From Pseudomonas sp. 2FG (GTDB lineage Bacteria; Pseudomonadota; Gammaproteobacteria; Pseudomonadales; Pseudomonadaceae), in contig NZ_SCMP01000001.1 in assembly GCF_005502935.1 (NCBI RefSeq), positions 339,074-403,073 on the forward strand: a stretch of 64,000 nt of DNA, given 5' to 3'. Made by a program: the position numbers and the translations under genes. Positions 46,212 to 62,268 of this stretch are shown here, in pieces. The stretch's first letter is position 1. Each line of letters opens with the position of its first letter. The notes under the pieces were generated by a model. The model was given only the letters and a program-made list of their open reading frames with translations. It was not told the origin of the DNA and did not search any database.

Positions 46212-46295
46212 ATTTTTACAACACCCGGAGACTGCCTAAGCGCGCCTCTGGTTAAAACAAAATGGCCCGCATCGCTGCAAACCATTCTTTGAATA

Positions 46296-46372
46296 TGGTG
46301 CACTCAGGAGGATTCGAACCTCCGACCGCTCGGTTCGTAGCCGAGTACTCTATCCAGCTGAGCTATGAGTGC
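46296..46372 (-). tRNA. tRNA-Arg (anticodon ACG), copy 1
   Basis: Identical in sequence to the copy at 46135-46211, with 84 bp between the two, so a tandem duplication within the tRNA array that follows rsmA/csrA. Also encodes CCA. Confidence 0.97.
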
Positions 46373-46478
46373 ACGAGTGACGCAAATTATAAAGCTTCGA
46401 ATCTGACGGTCAACTAATTTTTCCAGTAATTTCAACAGCTTACCAAAAAACCAACTGCATCAACTTCGTTATAAATAA

Positions 46479-46569
46479 TGGCGGAGAAGGGGGGATTCGA
46501 ACCCCCGACACCCTTTTGAGATGTACTCCCTTAGCAGGGGAGCGCCTTCGGCCACTCGGCCACCTCTCC
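46479..46569 (-). tRNA. tRNA-Ser (anticodon GCU)
   Basis: A 91-nt class II tRNA on the minus strand with CCA encoded. Acceptor GGAGAGG/CTTCTCC with discriminator G, anticodon loop CTGCTAA (GCU reads AGC/AGU), variable arm ACATCTCAAAAGGGTGT, T-arm GGGGGTTCGAATCCCCC. It is the first of three tRNAs after rsmA, the arrangement known from P. aeruginosa. Confidence 0.97.
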
Positions 46570-46630
46570 GCAACACGGGGCGCATCATATCCATCTTTGC
46601 CCCGTTTGCAAAGCCAAAAATTGATAAAAA

Positions 46631-46816
46631 TTAGTGGCTTGGTTCTTGGTCCTTCTCTTTCTGGATGCGCTGGTAGATTTCCTCACGGTGCACGGCAACT
46701 TCCTTGGGCGCGTTAACGCCAATGCGCACCTGATTACCTTTCACACCCAACACGGTGACAGTGACATCGTCACCCACCATCAGGGTCTCTCCGACCCGGC
46801 GAGTCAGAATCAGCAT
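46631..46816 (-). CDS. rsmA: carbon storage / post-transcriptional regulator CsrA (RsmA)
   Basis: A 61-residue RNA-binding protein: [45 protein letters not shown], and a C-terminal helix. Binding-critical L4, R6-R7 and [10 protein letters not shown] are present. It dimerises and binds GGA motifs in mRNAs; RsmY/Z-type RNAs titrate it. Start at ATG 46816 with GAGGAG about 8 bases upstream. Downstream of lysC on the same strand. In P. aeruginosa it links the Gac/HptB pathways to biofilm, so its presence alongside hptB here is of interest, though it is an essentially universal gene. Confidence 0.96.
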   Translation of the reverse strand: MLILTRRVGETLMVGDDVTVTVLGVKGNQVRIGVNAPKEVAVHREEIYQRIQKEKDQEPSH

Positions 46817-46969
46817 TCCCTTTCTCCTCACGGATTACAGTTCAGGACAACAAACAGTCTGCAAAATTAAAATGGTGGCAGTCCCCGTCAATCTCAAGCA
46901 CCGGAGACCTTCACCCAAGTATTGACTAGTGTGGGCAGAAAGAAAGTTCCGCCACCTCCGCCAAAATGG

Positions 46970-46999
46970 CGAAAGGCGCGGGATCAACCGCGCCTTTCG
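46970..46999 (-). terminator. terminator of lysC
   Basis: CGAAAGGCGCGG-TTGATC-CCGCGCCTTTCG on the minus strand forms a perfect 12-bp stem with a 6-base loop, beginning 9 bp after the lysC stop, followed by CCATTTTGG with a short T-run. Confidence 0.85.
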
Positions 47000-47008
47000 G
47001 GCAACGCC

Positions 47009-48244
47009 TCATTCGCCCTGTCGGGCCGGAGCGTCCAATTCGAAAGCGGTGTGCAACGCACGCACGGCCAGCTCCAGGTATTTCTCTTCGATTACCACCG
47101 ACACCTTGATTTCCGAGGTCGAGATCATCTGAATATTGATGCTCTCCTTGGCCAGCGCTTCGAACATACGGCTGGCCACGCCCGCGTGGGAACGCATACC
47201 GACGCCGACGATGGAGACCTTGGCGATTTTCAGATCGCCGCTGACTTCCCGCGCATTGATCTCACGAGCGGTCTGCTCGAGTACCTGCTGGGCGTTCTGG
47301 TAGTCATTGCGGTGTACGGTGAAGGTGAAGTCGGTGGTGTTATCGTGCGCGACATTCTGCACGATCATGTCCACTTCGATATTCGCGGCACTGATCGGGC
47401 CGAGGATCTTGAAGGCCACGCCAGGAATATCCGGCACGCCACGGATGGTCAGCTTGGCTTCGTCGCGGTTGAAGGCGATGCCGGAGATGATCGGCTGTTC
47501 CATGGATTCCTCTTCATCAATAGTAATGAGGGTGCCCGGCCCCTCTTGGAAGCTGTGCAGCACGCGCAGCGGGACGTTGTACTTGCCGGCGAACTCCACC
47601 GAGCGGATTTGCAGCACCTTGGAGCCAAGGCTGGCCATTTCCAGCATTTCCTCGAAGGTGATCTTGTCCAAACGCTGAGCCTGCGGCACGACGCGCGGAT
47701 CCGTGGTGTAGACACCATCCACATCGGTATAGATCTGGCACTCATCGGCCTTCAGTGCGGCAGCCAGGGCCACGCCCGTGGTGTCGGAACCGCCACGCCC
47801 AAGCGTCGTGATATTGCCGTGCTCATCCACGCCCTGGAAACCCGCGACTACCACTACACGGCCGGCCTTGAGGTCGGCACGAATCTTCTGGTCATCGATC
47901 TGCAGGATACGCGCCTTGTTGTGCGCGCTGTCCGTCAGGATGCGTACCTGGTTGCCAGTGTAGGACACCGCCGGCACGCCACGCTTGATCAGCGCCATGG
48001 TCAGCAGGGCGATGGTCACCTGTTCACCGGTGGAGACCATCACGTCCAGCTCACGCGGTACCGGCTGGTCGCTGATCTGCTTAGCCAGGTCGATCAGGCG
48101 GTTGGTCTCGCCACTCATGGCGGATAACACAATCACCAAGTCATCGCCCGCTTCGCGGAATTTTTTGACCTTCTCGGCTACCTGCTCGATACGCTCGACG
48201 GTGCCGACGGAGGTGCCCCCAAACTTCTGTACGATCAAAGCCAT
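47009..48244 (-). CDS. lysC: aspartate kinase
   Basis: A 411-residue aspartokinase: kinase domain beginning VQKFGGTSVGTVERI, with VVVAGFQGVDEHGNITTLGRGGSD and TDVDGVYTTDPRVV, then two ACT domains (EAKLTIRGVPDIPG and AKVSIVGVGMRSHAG) for feedback by lysine/threonine. An internal start at MEQPIISGIAF could make a beta subunit as in other LysC enzymes. It phosphorylates aspartate for Lys/Met/Thr synthesis. It follows alaS by about 100 bp and precedes rsmA, the typical pseudomonad order. Confidence 0.95.
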   Translation of the reverse strand: MALIVQKFGGTSVGTVERIEQVAEKVKKFREAGDDLVIVLSAMSGETNRLIDLAKQISDQPVPRELDVMVSTGEQVTIALLTMALIKRGVPAVSYTGNQVRILTDSAHNKARILQIDDQKIRADLKAGRVVVVAGFQGVDEHGNITTLGRGGSDTTGVALAAALKADECQIYTDVDGVYTTDPRVVPQAQRLDKITFEEMLEMASLGSKVLQIRSVEFAGKYNVPLRVLHSFQEGPGTLITIDEEESMEQPIISGIAFNRDEAKLTIRGVPDIPGVAFKILGPISAANIEVDMIVQNVAHDNTTDFTFTVHRNDYQNAQQVLEQTAREINAREVSGDLKIAKVSIVGVGMRSHAGVASRMFEALAKESINIQMISTSEIKVSVVIEEKYLELAVRALHTAFELDAPARQGE

Positions 48245-48343
48245 TTCAAAGCCGCCTCAGCCCGTGAAGGGCGCCCATTAAACATTCAACTCAACCCATC
48301 GCCAAGGCCCGCCGGGCGGCGGGCGGGCAACTTGAGCCAAGCG

Positions 48344-50968
48344 TTAAAGACCTTGTTCGACGAAAGGCACAGTCAGCGCCAGCGCGGCATCCAGCGCCGC
48401 GGCATCGACACCACCACCCTGCGCCATATCCGGACGGCCACCGCCTTTACCGCCGACCGCCGCCGCCGCCTGCTTCATCAGCTCGCCGGCTTTCAACTGC
48501 GCGGTCAGATCCTGAGTGACACCCGCGACCAGCACGACCTTGTCATCCAGCACACCGCCGAGGAGGATCACCGCCCGACCGAGTTTGTTCTTCAGTTGAT
48601 CGACCAGTGCCAGCAGCGCCTTGCCATCCAGACCATCCAGACGCGCCGCCAGGACTTTCACGCCGTTGACCTCGACCGCCGAACCGGACAGGTCATCACC
48701 CGCGGCGCTGGCGGCCTTGGCCTTCAGCTGCTCCAGCTCTTTTTCCAGCTGACGATTGCGCTCGACCAGGCCGATCAACTTGTCCAGCAGGTTGTCGCGG
48801 CTGCCCTTGACCAGCACCGCGGCTTCTTTCAGTTGCTCTTCGGCGTTATTCAGGTAGGCCAGCGCTTGCGCGCCGGTGACCGCCTCGATGCGCCGCACAC
48901 CCGCCGCCACACCACCTTCGCTGGTGATCTTGAGCAGGGCGATATCACCGGTACGAGAGACGTGGGTGCCACCGCACAGCTCGACGGAAAAGCCGCCGCC
49001 CATGGTCAGCACGCGCACATTGTCGCCGTACTTCTCACCGAACAGCGCCATGGCACCCTTGGTCTTGGCGGTTTCGATGTCGGTTTCTTCGGTCTCGACC
49101 GCGGAATTCTGGCGAATCTCGGCATTGACTATGTCTTCCAGTGCCTTCAGTTGCTCGGGCTTGATCGCCTCGAAGTGGCTGAAGTCGAAGCGCAGACGCT
49201 GACTGTCGACCAGCGAGCCCTTCTGCTGGACGTGCTCGCCCAGCACCTGACGCAGCGCGGCATGCAACAAGTGGGTGGCGGAGTGATTCAGCGCGGTGGC
49301 CTGACGCACACCGGCATCGACCTCGGCCTCGACCTCGGCGCCGAGGTTCAGGCTGCCCTGAGCGACGATGCCATGGTGCAGGAAGGCGCCGCCGGCCTTG
49401 GTGGTGTCGCGCACGTCGAAACGCACGCCGCTACCGTCCAGATAACCGCAGTCACCGACCTGGCCGCCAGACTCGGCGTAGAACGGCGTCTGATCGAGGA
49501 CGACCACGCCCTCCTCGCCTTCATTGATCCGCTCGACGGCCTGACCGTCCTGAAACAGCGCAACGATCCGACCGCCGCCCGAGGTGCCTTCGTAGCCGAG
49601 GAAACGGGTCTCGCTGTCCACCTTGACCAGGCTGTTGTAATCCATGCCGAACGAGCTGGCCGAGCGGGCGCGCACGCGCTGGCCTTCCATTGCACGCTCG
49701 AAGCCGGCCTCGTCGATGCTCAGGCCACGCTCGCGGGCGATATCGCCAGTCAGATCGACCGGGAAGCCGTAGGTGTCGTACAGCTTGAACAGGGTCTCGC
49801 CGGGGATCATCTTGCCCTTCAGGCCGACCAGATCCAGCTCGAGAATCTTCAGGCCCTGCTCCAGGGTCTTGGCGAACTGCTCTTCCTCGGTCTTCAGCAC
49901 GCGCTCGATGTGCGCCTGCTGCTGCTTCAGCTCCGGGAAGGCCTCGCCCATCTCGGCCACCAGCGCGGCGACTATCCGATAGAAGAAGCTGCCCTTGGCG
50001 CCCAGCTTGTTGCCGTGGCGGCAGGCACGACGAATGATGCGGCGCAGCACATAACCGCGGCCTTCGTTGGACGGCGTCACGCCGTCGGCGATCAGGAAGC
50101 CGCAGGAGCGGATGTGGTCGGCCACTACCTTCAACGACGGCTGCTCGTCGTTGCCGCAGCCGATGGCCTTGGCGCCAGCGACCAGCAGGTTCTGGAACAG
50201 GTCGATCTGGTAGTTCGAGTGCACGTGCTGCAGCACCGCGCTGATCCGCTCCAGGCCCATGCCGGTGTCGACCGACGGCGCCGGTAGCGGGTGCAGCACG
50301 CCATCGGCGGTGCGGTTGAACTGCATGAAGACGTTGTTCCAGATCTCGATATAACGATCACCGTCTTCTTCCGGCGAGCCCGGTGGGCCGCCCCAGATGT
50401 CGGCGCCGTGATCGTAGAAGATCTCGGTGCAGGGGCCACACGGGCCGGTATCGCCCATGGTCCAGAAGTTGTCGGAGGCGTACGGCGCGCCTTTGTTGTC
50501 GCCGATCCGCACCATGCGCTCGGCCGGCACGCCGACTTCTTTGGTCCAGATGTCATAGGCCTCGTCATCGCTGGCATAGACGGTGACCCACAGCTTGTCC
50601 TTCGGCAGGTTCAGCCATTTGTCCGAGGTCAGGAACTGCCAGGCGTAGTTGATCGCATCGCGCTTGAAGTAGTCGCCGAAGCTGAAGTTACCCAGCATTT
50701 CGAAGAAGGTGTGGTGGCGCGCGGTGTAACCGACGTTTTCCAGGTCGTTATGCTTGCCGCCGGCGCGGACGCACTTCTGGCTGCTGACGGCGCGGGTATA
50801 AGCGCGCTTTTCCTGGCCCAGGAAGCAGTCCTTGAACTGGTTCATCCCCGCGTTGGTGAACAGCAGGGTCGGGTCGTTGCCCGGGATCAGAGAGCTGGAG
50901 GCGACACGGGTGTGGCCCTGCTCTTCGAAGAAGCGGAGGAAGGCTTCACGGATTTCTGCGCTTTTCAT
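48344..50968 (-). CDS. alaS: alanyl-tRNA synthetase
   Basis: An 874-residue class II synthetase: [15 protein letters not shown] near the start, [19 protein letters not shown] (motif 2 region), [12 protein letters not shown] (motif 3), editing domain with [17 protein letters not shown] (metal histidines) and [15 protein letters not shown], then a coiled segment and C-Ala domain. The ATG at 50968 ([14 protein letters not shown]) has GGAAG upstream and fits the family N-terminus; the frame is open nine codons further. Confidence 0.96.
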   Translation of the reverse strand: MKSAEIREAFLRFFEEQGHTRVASSSLIPGNDPTLLFTNAGMNQFKDCFLGQEKRAYTRAVSSQKCVRAGGKHNDLENVGYTARHHTFFEMLGNFSFGDYFKRDAINYAWQFLTSDKWLNLPKDKLWVTVYASDDEAYDIWTKEVGVPAERMVRIGDNKGAPYASDNFWTMGDTGPCGPCTEIFYDHGADIWGGPPGSPEEDGDRYIEIWNNVFMQFNRTADGVLHPLPAPSVDTGMGLERISAVLQHVHSNYQIDLFQNLLVAGAKAIGCGNDEQPSLKVVADHIRSCGFLIADGVTPSNEGRGYVLRRIIRRACRHGNKLGAKGSFFYRIVAALVAEMGEAFPELKQQQAHIERVLKTEEEQFAKTLEQGLKILELDLVGLKGKMIPGETLFKLYDTYGFPVDLTGDIARERGLSIDEAGFERAMEGQRVRARSASSFGMDYNSLVKVDSETRFLGYEGTSGGGRIVALFQDGQAVERINEGEEGVVVLDQTPFYAESGGQVGDCGYLDGSGVRFDVRDTTKAGGAFLHHGIVAQGSLNLGAEVEAEVDAGVRQATALNHSATHLLHAALRQVLGEHVQQKGSLVDSQRLRFDFSHFEAIKPEQLKALEDIVNAEIRQNSAVETEETDIETAKTKGAMALFGEKYGDNVRVLTMGGGFSVELCGGTHVSRTGDIALLKITSEGGVAAGVRRIEAVTGAQALAYLNNAEEQLKEAAVLVKGSRDNLLDKLIGLVERNRQLEKELEQLKAKAASAAGDDLSGSAVEVNGVKVLAARLDGLDGKALLALVDQLKNKLGRAVILLGGVLDDKVVLVAGVTQDLTAQLKAGELMKQAAAAVGGKGGGRPDMAQGGGVDAAALDAALALTVPFVEQGL

Positions 50969-51089
50969 AGGTTCTTCCACGGAAAATGCGGCCACGAATC
51001 GCCGACAAAGGGCCGCATTATATCGGCCTCGCGGCTTCGGGCTAGTGTCTTTGTACGATAGTTAACGACTATTGGAACTAGATTTGCAG

Positions 51090-52094
51090 TCAGTGCAGAC
51101 GAAAGGCGGCAAATGCCTCGATCACCTTGCGGGTATCAGCGCTCGACACATCCAGGTGCGTGACCAGGCGCAAGCGCTCTGCGGCGGTCACCTTGACCCC
51201 GCGCTCGGCCAAAAAACCCTTGAGTGCGGGCGCCTGCGGGCCCAGCTGCACATAGACCATGTTGGTCTGCACCGGCTCGACCCTATAGCCCAGCTCACAC
51301 AGCCCTTCGGCCAGCAAGGCGGCGTTGGCGTGATCCTCGGCCAGGCGTTCGACCTGATGCTGCAGCGCGTACAGCCCCGCCGCCGCTAGAATCCCGGCTT
51401 GCCGCATGCCGCCACCGACCATTTTGCGCAACCGCCGCGCCTTGCCGATCAGCTCCGCGCTGCCGCAGAGCACCGAACCGATTGGCGCGCCGAGCCCCTT
51501 GGAGAGGCAGACCGAGACCGAATCGAAGTGCTGGGTGATCTCCCGCGCCTCCACCCCCAGCTTGACCGCCGCGTTGTACAGGCGGGCGCCGTCCAGATGC
51601 AGCGCCAAGCCATGCTCGCGCGTGAGCTGGCGGGCGGCGGCCAGGTAGGTCAACGGCAGCACCTTGCTCTGCATGGTGTTTTCCAGCGCCAACAAGCGGG
51701 TGCGGGCGAAATGGAAGTCGTCCGGTTTGATCGCCGCCGCCACCCGGACCAGATCGAGCGTGCCGTCGGCCTCGACTGCCAGCGGCTGCGGCTGGATCGA
51801 GCCGAGCACCGCCGCTCCGCCGCCCTCATATTTATAGGTATGCGCTTCCTGCCCGACTATGTACTCGTCACCGCGCTCACAGTGCGCCATCAGCCCGAGC
51901 AGGTTACTCATGGTGCCAGTGGGCACGAACAGGCCTTCAGCAAAACCTAAGCGGCTGGCTAAGTGCCGCTCCAGGCGCTTGACCGTCGGATCCTCGCCAT
52001 ACACATCGTCGCCGACCTCCGCGCGCAACATGGCCTCACGCATACCGGCGGTGGGCTGGGTGACGGTGTCGCTACGCAGATCGATAACAGACAT
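51090..52094 (-). CDS. ltaE: low-specificity L-threonine aldolase
   Basis: A 334-residue PLP-dependent aldolase: [19 protein letters not shown] at the start, [42 protein letters not shown], and PLP-lysine segment [15 protein letters not shown]. It splits threonine/allo-threonine into glycine and acetaldehyde. Start at 52094 (MSVIDLR) with AGGAG 10 bases upstream; earlier in-frame codons lie in the promoter region. Single gene. Confidence 0.93.
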   Translation of the reverse strand: MSVIDLRSDTVTQPTAGMREAMLRAEVGDDVYGEDPTVKRLERHLASRLGFAEGLFVPTGTMSNLLGLMAHCERGDEYIVGQEAHTYKYEGGGAAVLGSIQPQPLAVEADGTLDLVRVAAAIKPDDFHFARTRLLALENTMQSKVLPLTYLAAARQLTREHGLALHLDGARLYNAAVKLGVEAREITQHFDSVSVCLSKGLGAPIGSVLCGSAELIGKARRLRKMVGGGMRQAGILAAAGLYALQHQVERLAEDHANAALLAEGLCELGYRVEPVQTNMVYVQLGPQAPALKGFLAERGVKVTAAERLRLVTHLDVSSADTRKVIEAFAAFRLH

Positions 52095-52207
52095 GGGGCA
52101 GGCTCCTGAAAGGGCGGAAAGCCCGATGCTAAAGCGCCCCAAGAGGACAAACAAGCTACAGATGACGCTGCACAGTGACGGCTACACGTTTTCCTATCGC
52201 AGGATCC

Positions 52208-52298
52208 GTAGGCTGGGTAGAGCCGTTTTTTGGCGAAACCCGGCGGGGGTGTTTGCAGCGGAGTATTGCTGGGTTTCGCTGCGCTCTACCCAGCCTAC
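52208..52298. repeat. palindromic intergenic repeat, copy 2
   Basis: Begins GTAGGCTGGGTAGAGC and ends GCTCTACCCAGCCTAC, perfectly inverted over 16 bases. The inner arms CGAAACCC and GGGTTTCG are also inverted. Same element as 11450-11527 but with a longer loop. It lies between the convergent-free 3' end of astE and the ltaE promoter. Confidence 0.8.
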
Positions 52299-52309
52299 AG
52301 GTAGGCGGC

Positions 52310-53320
52310 CTAGGCCAAGTTATCGGCGCTGGTCGGAACGACCAGAATGGCGGCGCGCAGGCCATTCTTCACTTTCGGATTGGGGAAGATGATGCGCGCG
52401 CCCTCCTCCTCGACTATCCAGCGCGTGCCGGCGATATCCTCGGCCAGCAGATAGCCCACCGGCAACTCACTGAAGTTCTCGATATCCGCCGGCAGATGCA
52501 AGCTAAACGCATCGCTGTGCTTGATCACCTCGCGGGCCACCGCAAACAGCTGCAAGCCCTCCAAAGCACCCGCCTCCAGTTGCGGTTCGCGACCTTCGAT
52601 CAGGCATTCCAGACGCGCTTCCAAGCACTCGAGGTTGACCTGTTGGTTCTGCCCGAACGGTCGCGCCTTACCCAGCTCCAGCGTGAAGGCCTCGGCATCC
52701 AGTTGGGCATAGGTGTAGGAGCTGAAGGTAATCGAGCCCTTGCTCTGCAATAGCACCGCAGCAATCCCGGCAGCCTGCAGGCGGGCCAGTTCCAGCCGCG
52801 AGTGAATGCAGCCTTCACGCCAGGGGTAGAGGGCGAACTGTTCGATTTTCGAGCCGCGGATGGCGGTGTGCAGGTCGTAATGCAGGCGGCTGCGTTGCGG
52901 CTTACTGAAGAACGCCGCGCTTAGGCGCTCCAACTCGCAGGCCCGCAACGCCTCGAAACCACTGGACTGCTCATGCCGACCATTGAACAGACGATTGATG
53001 TCCTGCTCGATATAGCGCTCGCCACGACGCATGGCCTCGGGGTTGCCGAGCAGGAACAAAATACGCGCCCGCGGCTTCAAGTCGCCGCGGGCAATGCCTT
53101 GCAGCAGGCGATCGAGCAGTTCGATCGGCGCGGTTTCGTTGCCGTGGACACCGGCCGACAGCAACAGATCCAAGCCACTGTCATCCGTGCTGGGCGGCGT
53201 CACTTCCAACGCACCTTCGGCCAGCCAGCGCAAACGCGTGCCCTCGGCGGTCAGCTGAATCTTTGCGGCGGGCTCGTGGCCAGCCAGGGTCAGTTCAAGC
53301 AGCTTACCGAGGGCTAACAT
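52310..53320 (-). CDS. astE: succinylglutamate desuccinylase
   Basis: A 336-residue zinc carboxypeptidase-like (AstE/AspA) enzyme: [20 protein letters not shown] with metal ligands His and Glu, [13 protein letters not shown] with a further His, and a catalytic glutamate in [11 protein letters not shown]. It hydrolyses N-succinylglutamate to glutamate and succinate, the last step of the AST pathway. Last gene of the ast cluster here, separated from the small gene upstream by 24 bp. Confidence 0.95.
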   Translation of the reverse strand: MLALGKLLELTLAGHEPAAKIQLTAEGTRLRWLAEGALEVTPPSTDDSGLDLLLSAGVHGNETAPIELLDRLLQGIARGDLKPRARILFLLGNPEAMRRGERYIEQDINRLFNGRHEQSSGFEALRACELERLSAAFFSKPQRSRLHYDLHTAIRGSKIEQFALYPWREGCIHSRLELARLQAAGIAAVLLQSKGSITFSSYTYAQLDAEAFTLELGKARPFGQNQQVNLECLEARLECLIEGREPQLEAGALEGLQLFAVAREVIKHSDAFSLHLPADIENFSELPVGYLLAEDIAGTRWIVEEEGARIIFPNPKVKNGLRAAILVVPTSADNLA

Positions 53321-53344
53321 AGGGCACTTCCCAATACTTACTTC

Positions 53345-53629
53345 TTAATGATCGTGGCCACAGTCCGGGCCATGCACGTGCTCGTCATCGACTTCTGCCG
53401 GCTCCATCTCCAGCTCCAGGCTGACCAAGTTGGTCGCCAACGGGCGCAGCAGCAGGTTGGCGTACTCGGCGTCGCCTTCCTCGACATCCACCCCGATGAT
53501 CAGCTGGCCGCGACCATCTTGCTGAATCCAGACTTCCTTGCCCTGCCAGATCACGGCAAAGCGGGTGCAGGAGGTTTCCAGCTGGGTGCCGTCGGTGTCT
53601 TCGAGGATCAGTTGCAGGCTATCGGACAT
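53345..53629 (-). CDS. conserved small protein of the ast operon with His-rich tail
   Basis: A 94-residue acidic protein located between astB and astE, as in other pseudomonads (a conserved hypothetical there). The body alternates beta-strand-like segments (LQLILEDTDGTQLETSCTRFAVIWQGKEVW, LIIGVDVEEG). It ends in a His/Asp/Cys-rich tail (DDEHVHGPDCGHDH) that looks able to bind a divalent metal. AstE is zinc-dependent and lies just downstream, so a metal-related helper role is conceivable but unproven. Spacing: 13 bp after astB. Confidence 0.8.
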   Translation of the reverse strand: MSDSLQLILEDTDGTQLETSCTRFAVIWQGKEVWIQQDGRGQLIIGVDVEEGDAEYANLLLRPLATNLVSLELEMEPAEVDDEHVHGPDCGHDH

Positions 53630-53642
53630 GGTTGCAGGACTC

Positions 53643-57495
<3,853 letters not shown>

Positions 57496-57506
57496 AGGCA
57501 ATCCTC

Positions 57507-58538
57507 TTAAACCGCAACCAGGCGCACGCTGGCACCCTCGCCGACGCCCAAGGCTTCGGCGGCTTCAAGACTCAGGGTGACCGGCTTGCCCGGCACCCAA
57601 TCCAGTTCGACGACAACCGCACGGAAGTCCTGCAATTGGCCGTTGGCCACCAGATAGGGGCGCCCGCCTTTGCCGGGTTCGCGCCGCTCTTGAGAACCAA
57701 GGCGGACCGGCACCACGCGGCTCTGGGCAATCGAGCGAATGCCCGAGGTGCGCGCATGCAGGGTCGGGCCACCGTCAAAAATGTCGATGTAATGATCGGT
57801 CTCGAAACCTTCACGCATGAGGATGTCGAAGGTGATCTGCGCCCGCGGATGAACCTGGCCCATGGCTTCCTGGGCGGCGTCCGGCAACAGCGGCACGTAG
57901 ATCGGGTAATGCGGCATCAGTTCGGCGAGGAAGGTGCGGCTCTTCAGACCACTGAGGCGCTCGGCCTCGGCATAGTTGAGGTCGAAGAAGTTCCGCCCGA
58001 CCGCATCCCAGAACGGCGAATCGCCGTGCTCATCGCTGTGCCCGACTATCTCCACCACCACCGCATCGGCGAAGCGCTCCGGGTGGTTGGCCACAAACAG
58101 CAGGCGACCACGGGAGTTCAGCTCGGCCCACGGCGAGTTCACCAAGGGTTTCTCGACGTAGAAGCTGGTCAACAGGCTATTGCCGGTCAGGTCGTGGCAG
58201 AGCGAGAGCACGTGAATCTTGTTGTGGATCGACAGCGACCGCGAGGCATGCACGAAGGTCTCGTTGCGGAAGCTGTAGAACGGCTCGGAATAGCCGGCCG
58301 AAGCGACGATGCCGGAACAGCCGACCAGCCGGCCGGTGTCCGTGTCTTCGAGGACGAAGAAATAGCTCTCCTCACCGTTAAAGCTGACTTCGGCCGCGAA
58401 CGACGCCTCCGAGGCGACGATCTTATCGCTCAGGCGTTCGGCATCATCCGGCAGCGAGGTAACACCAACCGGGCTGTCCGCGGCCAGACGTTGCACGTCG
58501 GCCAGATCAGCCATTTGCGCAGGGCGCATCACCAGCAT
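57507..58538 (-). CDS. aruF: arginine/ornithine N-succinyltransferase, alpha subunit
   Basis: A 343-residue AstA-family protein: MLVMRPAQMADLADVQRLAADS at the start, FFVLEDTDTGRLVGCSGIVASAG, CHDLTGNSLLTSFYVE, GDSPFWDAVGRNFFDLNY, and C-terminal PVTLSLEAAEALGVGEGASV. AAGGAG lies 7 bases upstream of the ATG at 58538. The beta-subunit gene follows after 11 bp, and both are paralogous throughout, indicating an old gene duplication. Confidence 0.93.
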   Translation of the reverse strand: MLVMRPAQMADLADVQRLAADSPVGVTSLPDDAERLSDKIVASEASFAAEVSFNGEESYFFVLEDTDTGRLVGCSGIVASAGYSEPFYSFRNETFVHASRSLSIHNKIHVLSLCHDLTGNSLLTSFYVEKPLVNSPWAELNSRGRLLFVANHPERFADAVVVEIVGHSDEHGDSPFWDAVGRNFFDLNYAEAERLSGLKSRTFLAELMPHYPIYVPLLPDAAQEAMGQVHPRAQITFDILMREGFETDHYIDIFDGGPTLHARTSGIRSIAQSRVVPVRLGSQERREPGKGGRPYLVANGQLQDFRAVVVELDWVPGKPVTLSLEAAEALGVGEGASVRLVAV

Positions 58539-58770
58539 GGTGTTACTCCTTAAAGAAAAGCCCCAAGCCACTCGCGCAGAGAGACCCAGAGAAAGCCATG
58601 GCACGCGGCCACAGCACGCACAGAAATGGTCATCCTTGGTTAAAACACCGATCGACTCGTCCTGAGTCGATTAAAGCTACAACTGAGCTGCCTACAACTG
58701 GGCTGCGGGGCTGGCGCGGGCCGAGAATACCCAGGCAAAGTCGGCCCGCGCCGCAGCCCATAGAACCTGC

Positions 58771-60273
<1,503 letters not shown>

Positions 60274-60385
60274 ACTGGAAGGCGCAGTTTAAACGCTGTT
60301 CGGCACACTTAGGCATGGACGGAGAAAATTCGCCGATGCCTGATTTAGCCGTTGCCCGGCGCACATTGGAAAAACGCAAAACCCC

Positions 60386-60437
60386 TAGGAGCGGCCCATG
60401 GCCGCGATATACGTTTCGCGGCCATGGGCCGCTCCTA
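60386..60437. repeat. perfect 22-bp REP hairpin downstream of argR
   Basis: TAGGAGCGGCCCATGGCCGCGA and its exact reverse complement flank the 8-base loop TATACGTT. It overlaps the last codon(s) of argR at 60435-60437 and may end its transcript. Related in sequence to the repeat at 33126-33203. Confidence 0.85.
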
Positions 60438-61415
60438 CCCGCGCTCGACCGGCACGGAGGTGAGCTCGAAGGGGCTGTTGCTGCGGCGCTGATTGCGATC
60501 TTCGCGCGGGGTGGCGCCGAAGAAGTTGCGGTAGGCGCTGGAGAAGTGCGGACCGGAGGAGAAGCCGCAGGACAGGCCGATCTGGATGATCGATTTACTG
60601 GTCTGCATCAGCAACTGGCGAGCCTTGTTCAGGCGCAGCTCCAGGTAGTACTGGCTGGGCACACGATTGAGGTACTGCTTGAAAATCCGCTCCAACTGGC
60701 GACGCGAGACGCAGACATGCTGGGCGATTTCATCGGTGGTCAGTGGCTCTTCGATATTCGCCTCCATCAGCAGCACGGCCTGGGTCAGCTTCGGATGGCT
60801 GGAACCCAGACGGTTCTGCAGAGGAATACGCTGGCGCTCACCGCCTTCGCGAATGCGCTCGACCACCAACTCTTCCGAAACCGCACCAGCCAACTCGGCG
60901 CCGTGATCACGCGCCAACACCGCCAACAGCAGGTCGAGCACCGCCAAGCCGCCACAGGCCGTCAGACGATCGCGATCCCAGTCGAACAAATGACTGGTGG
61001 CAATCACCTTGGGAAAGCGCTCGGTAAAGTCGTCCTGCCAGCGCCAGTGCACCGCCGCCCGATAACCCTCGAGCAAGCCGAGCTGAGCCAAAGGGTAAAC
61101 CCCCGCTGACAGCCCGCCGATCACACAACCAGCCCGCACCAACTGCTTGAGCGCACTGGATAAGGCCGGGGCGAGATGGGTCGGCGGCTCATCGGCCAAC
61201 AGAAAGAGCTTTTGACAGCCCTCCAGCTTACCGACCCAAGGCTCGCCCGGCAGACACCAAGCGCCTTCGACCATCGGCTCGGCCTGGAGGAACCGCAGCT
61301 CGTAAACCACTTCAGGGTGAACACGCTGAGCGACGCGCAACGCTTCCTCCGCCAACGCCAAAGTCATTGCCTTGGTGCTGGGCCAGAGGAGAAAACCAAT
61401 TCGGTAAGCAGTCAT
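60435..61415 (-). CDS. argR: arginine-responsive AraC-family regulator ArgR
   Basis: A 326-residue protein: N-terminal DJ-1/PfpI-like (GATase1) domain with LKQLVRAGCVIGGLSAGVYPLA, C-terminal AraC-type double HTH with TDEIAQHVCVSRRQLERIFKQYL and IIQIGLSCGFSSGPHFSSAYRNFFG. In Pseudomonas this ArgR activates aot and aru with arginine and is unrelated to E. coli ArgR. Start at 61415 (MTAYRIGFLLWP), the conserved N-terminus. It sits between the aot transporter genes and aru genes, as in P. aeruginosa. Confidence 0.94.
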   Translation of the reverse strand: MTAYRIGFLLWPSTKAMTLALAEEALRVAQRVHPEVVYELRFLQAEPMVEGAWCLPGEPWVGKLEGCQKLFLLADEPPTHLAPALSSALKQLVRAGCVIGGLSAGVYPLAQLGLLEGYRAAVHWRWQDDFTERFPKVIATSHLFDWDRDRLTACGGLAVLDLLLAVLARDHGAELAGAVSEELVVERIREGGERQRIPLQNRLGSSHPKLTQAVLLMEANIEEPLTTDEIAQHVCVSRRQLERIFKQYLNRVPSQYYLELRLNKARQLLMQTSKSIIQIGLSCGFSSGPHFSSAYRNFFGATPREDRNQRRSNSPFELTSVPVERG

Positions 61416-61503
61416 GGCTGACAGTTTAGGCTCTGTTGGCATTGATGGGCATGCCGTGTTGCGCCCAAATGGGGCGTCATTATCGTACTTCCAGCGACCG
61501 GGA

Positions 61504-62268
61504 TTACTTCAAGCTACCGGAAAGGAACTGCTTGAGACGCTCGGACTGCGGGTTAACCAGCACTTCTTTCGGGCAACCGCACTCTTCCACCACACCTTTG
61601 TGCAGGAACACCAGTTGGTTCGAGACTTCGCGAGCAAAACCCATCTCGTGCGTCACCACCACCATGGTCCGGCCTTCCTGCGCCAGATCCTGCATGACCT
61701 TGAGCACCTCACCCACCAGTTCCGGGTCGAGCGCCGAGGTCGGCTCGTCGAACAGCATGACTTCCGGCTCCATCGCCAGCGCACGGGCAATCGCCACACG
61801 CTGCTGCTCGCCACCGGACATGTGCGCCGGGTAAGCCTCTTTACGGTGCGCCACACCGACTTTGGCCAGGTAATACTCGGCCTTTTCCAGCGCGTCCTTC
61901 TTCGACATGCCGAGCACGTGCACCGGAGCTTCCATGACGTTTTCCAGGGCGCTCATATGCGACCACAGGTTGAAGTGCTGGAACACCATGGACAGGCGCG
62001 AGCGCATGCGTTGCAACTGCTTCGGATCGGCGGCCTTGAGCGCGCCCTCCTTGTTCGCCACCAGCTTGAGCTCTTCGCCATTGAGCAGGATCTTGCCGGC
62101 GTGGGGTTGCTCCAGCAGGTTGATGCAGCGCAGAAAGGTACTCTTACCCGAGCCGCTGGAGCCGATGATGCTGATCACATCACCGGCTTTGGCCGCCAGG
62201 GACACACCCTTGAGCACTTCGTGGCTGCCATAACGCTTGTGCAGGTCTTGAACTTCAAGTTTGTACAT
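61504..62268 (-). CDS. aotP: arginine/ornithine ABC transporter ATPase
   Basis: A 254-residue HisP-like ATPase: Walker [18 protein letters not shown], signature [15 protein letters not shown], Walker [15 protein letters not shown], and switch His in VVTHEMGF. It starts at 62268 ([14 protein letters not shown]); the frame is open 26 codons further upstream without family sequence. The partners aotM and aotQ are upstream; the aotO gene found between aotM and aotP in P. aeruginosa is not present in the 134-bp spacer. Confidence 0.93.
   Translation of the reverse strand: MYKLEVQDLHKRYGSHEVLKGVSLAAKAGDVISIIGSSGSGKSTFLRCINLLEQPHAGKILLNGEELKLVANKEGALKAADPKQLQRMRSRLSMVFQHFNLWSHMSALENVMEAPVHVLGMSKKDALEKAEYYLAKVGVAHRKEAYPAHMSGGEQQRVAIARALAMEPEVMLFDEPTSALDPELVGEVLKVMQDLAQEGRTMVVVTHEMGFAREVSNQLVFLHKGVVEECGCPKEVLVNPQSERLKQFLSGSLK

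Noticed and set aside
48332..50287. A 650-codon plus-strand frame opposite alaS
   Set aside because: Antisense shadow of alaS; no ribosome site or recognised features.
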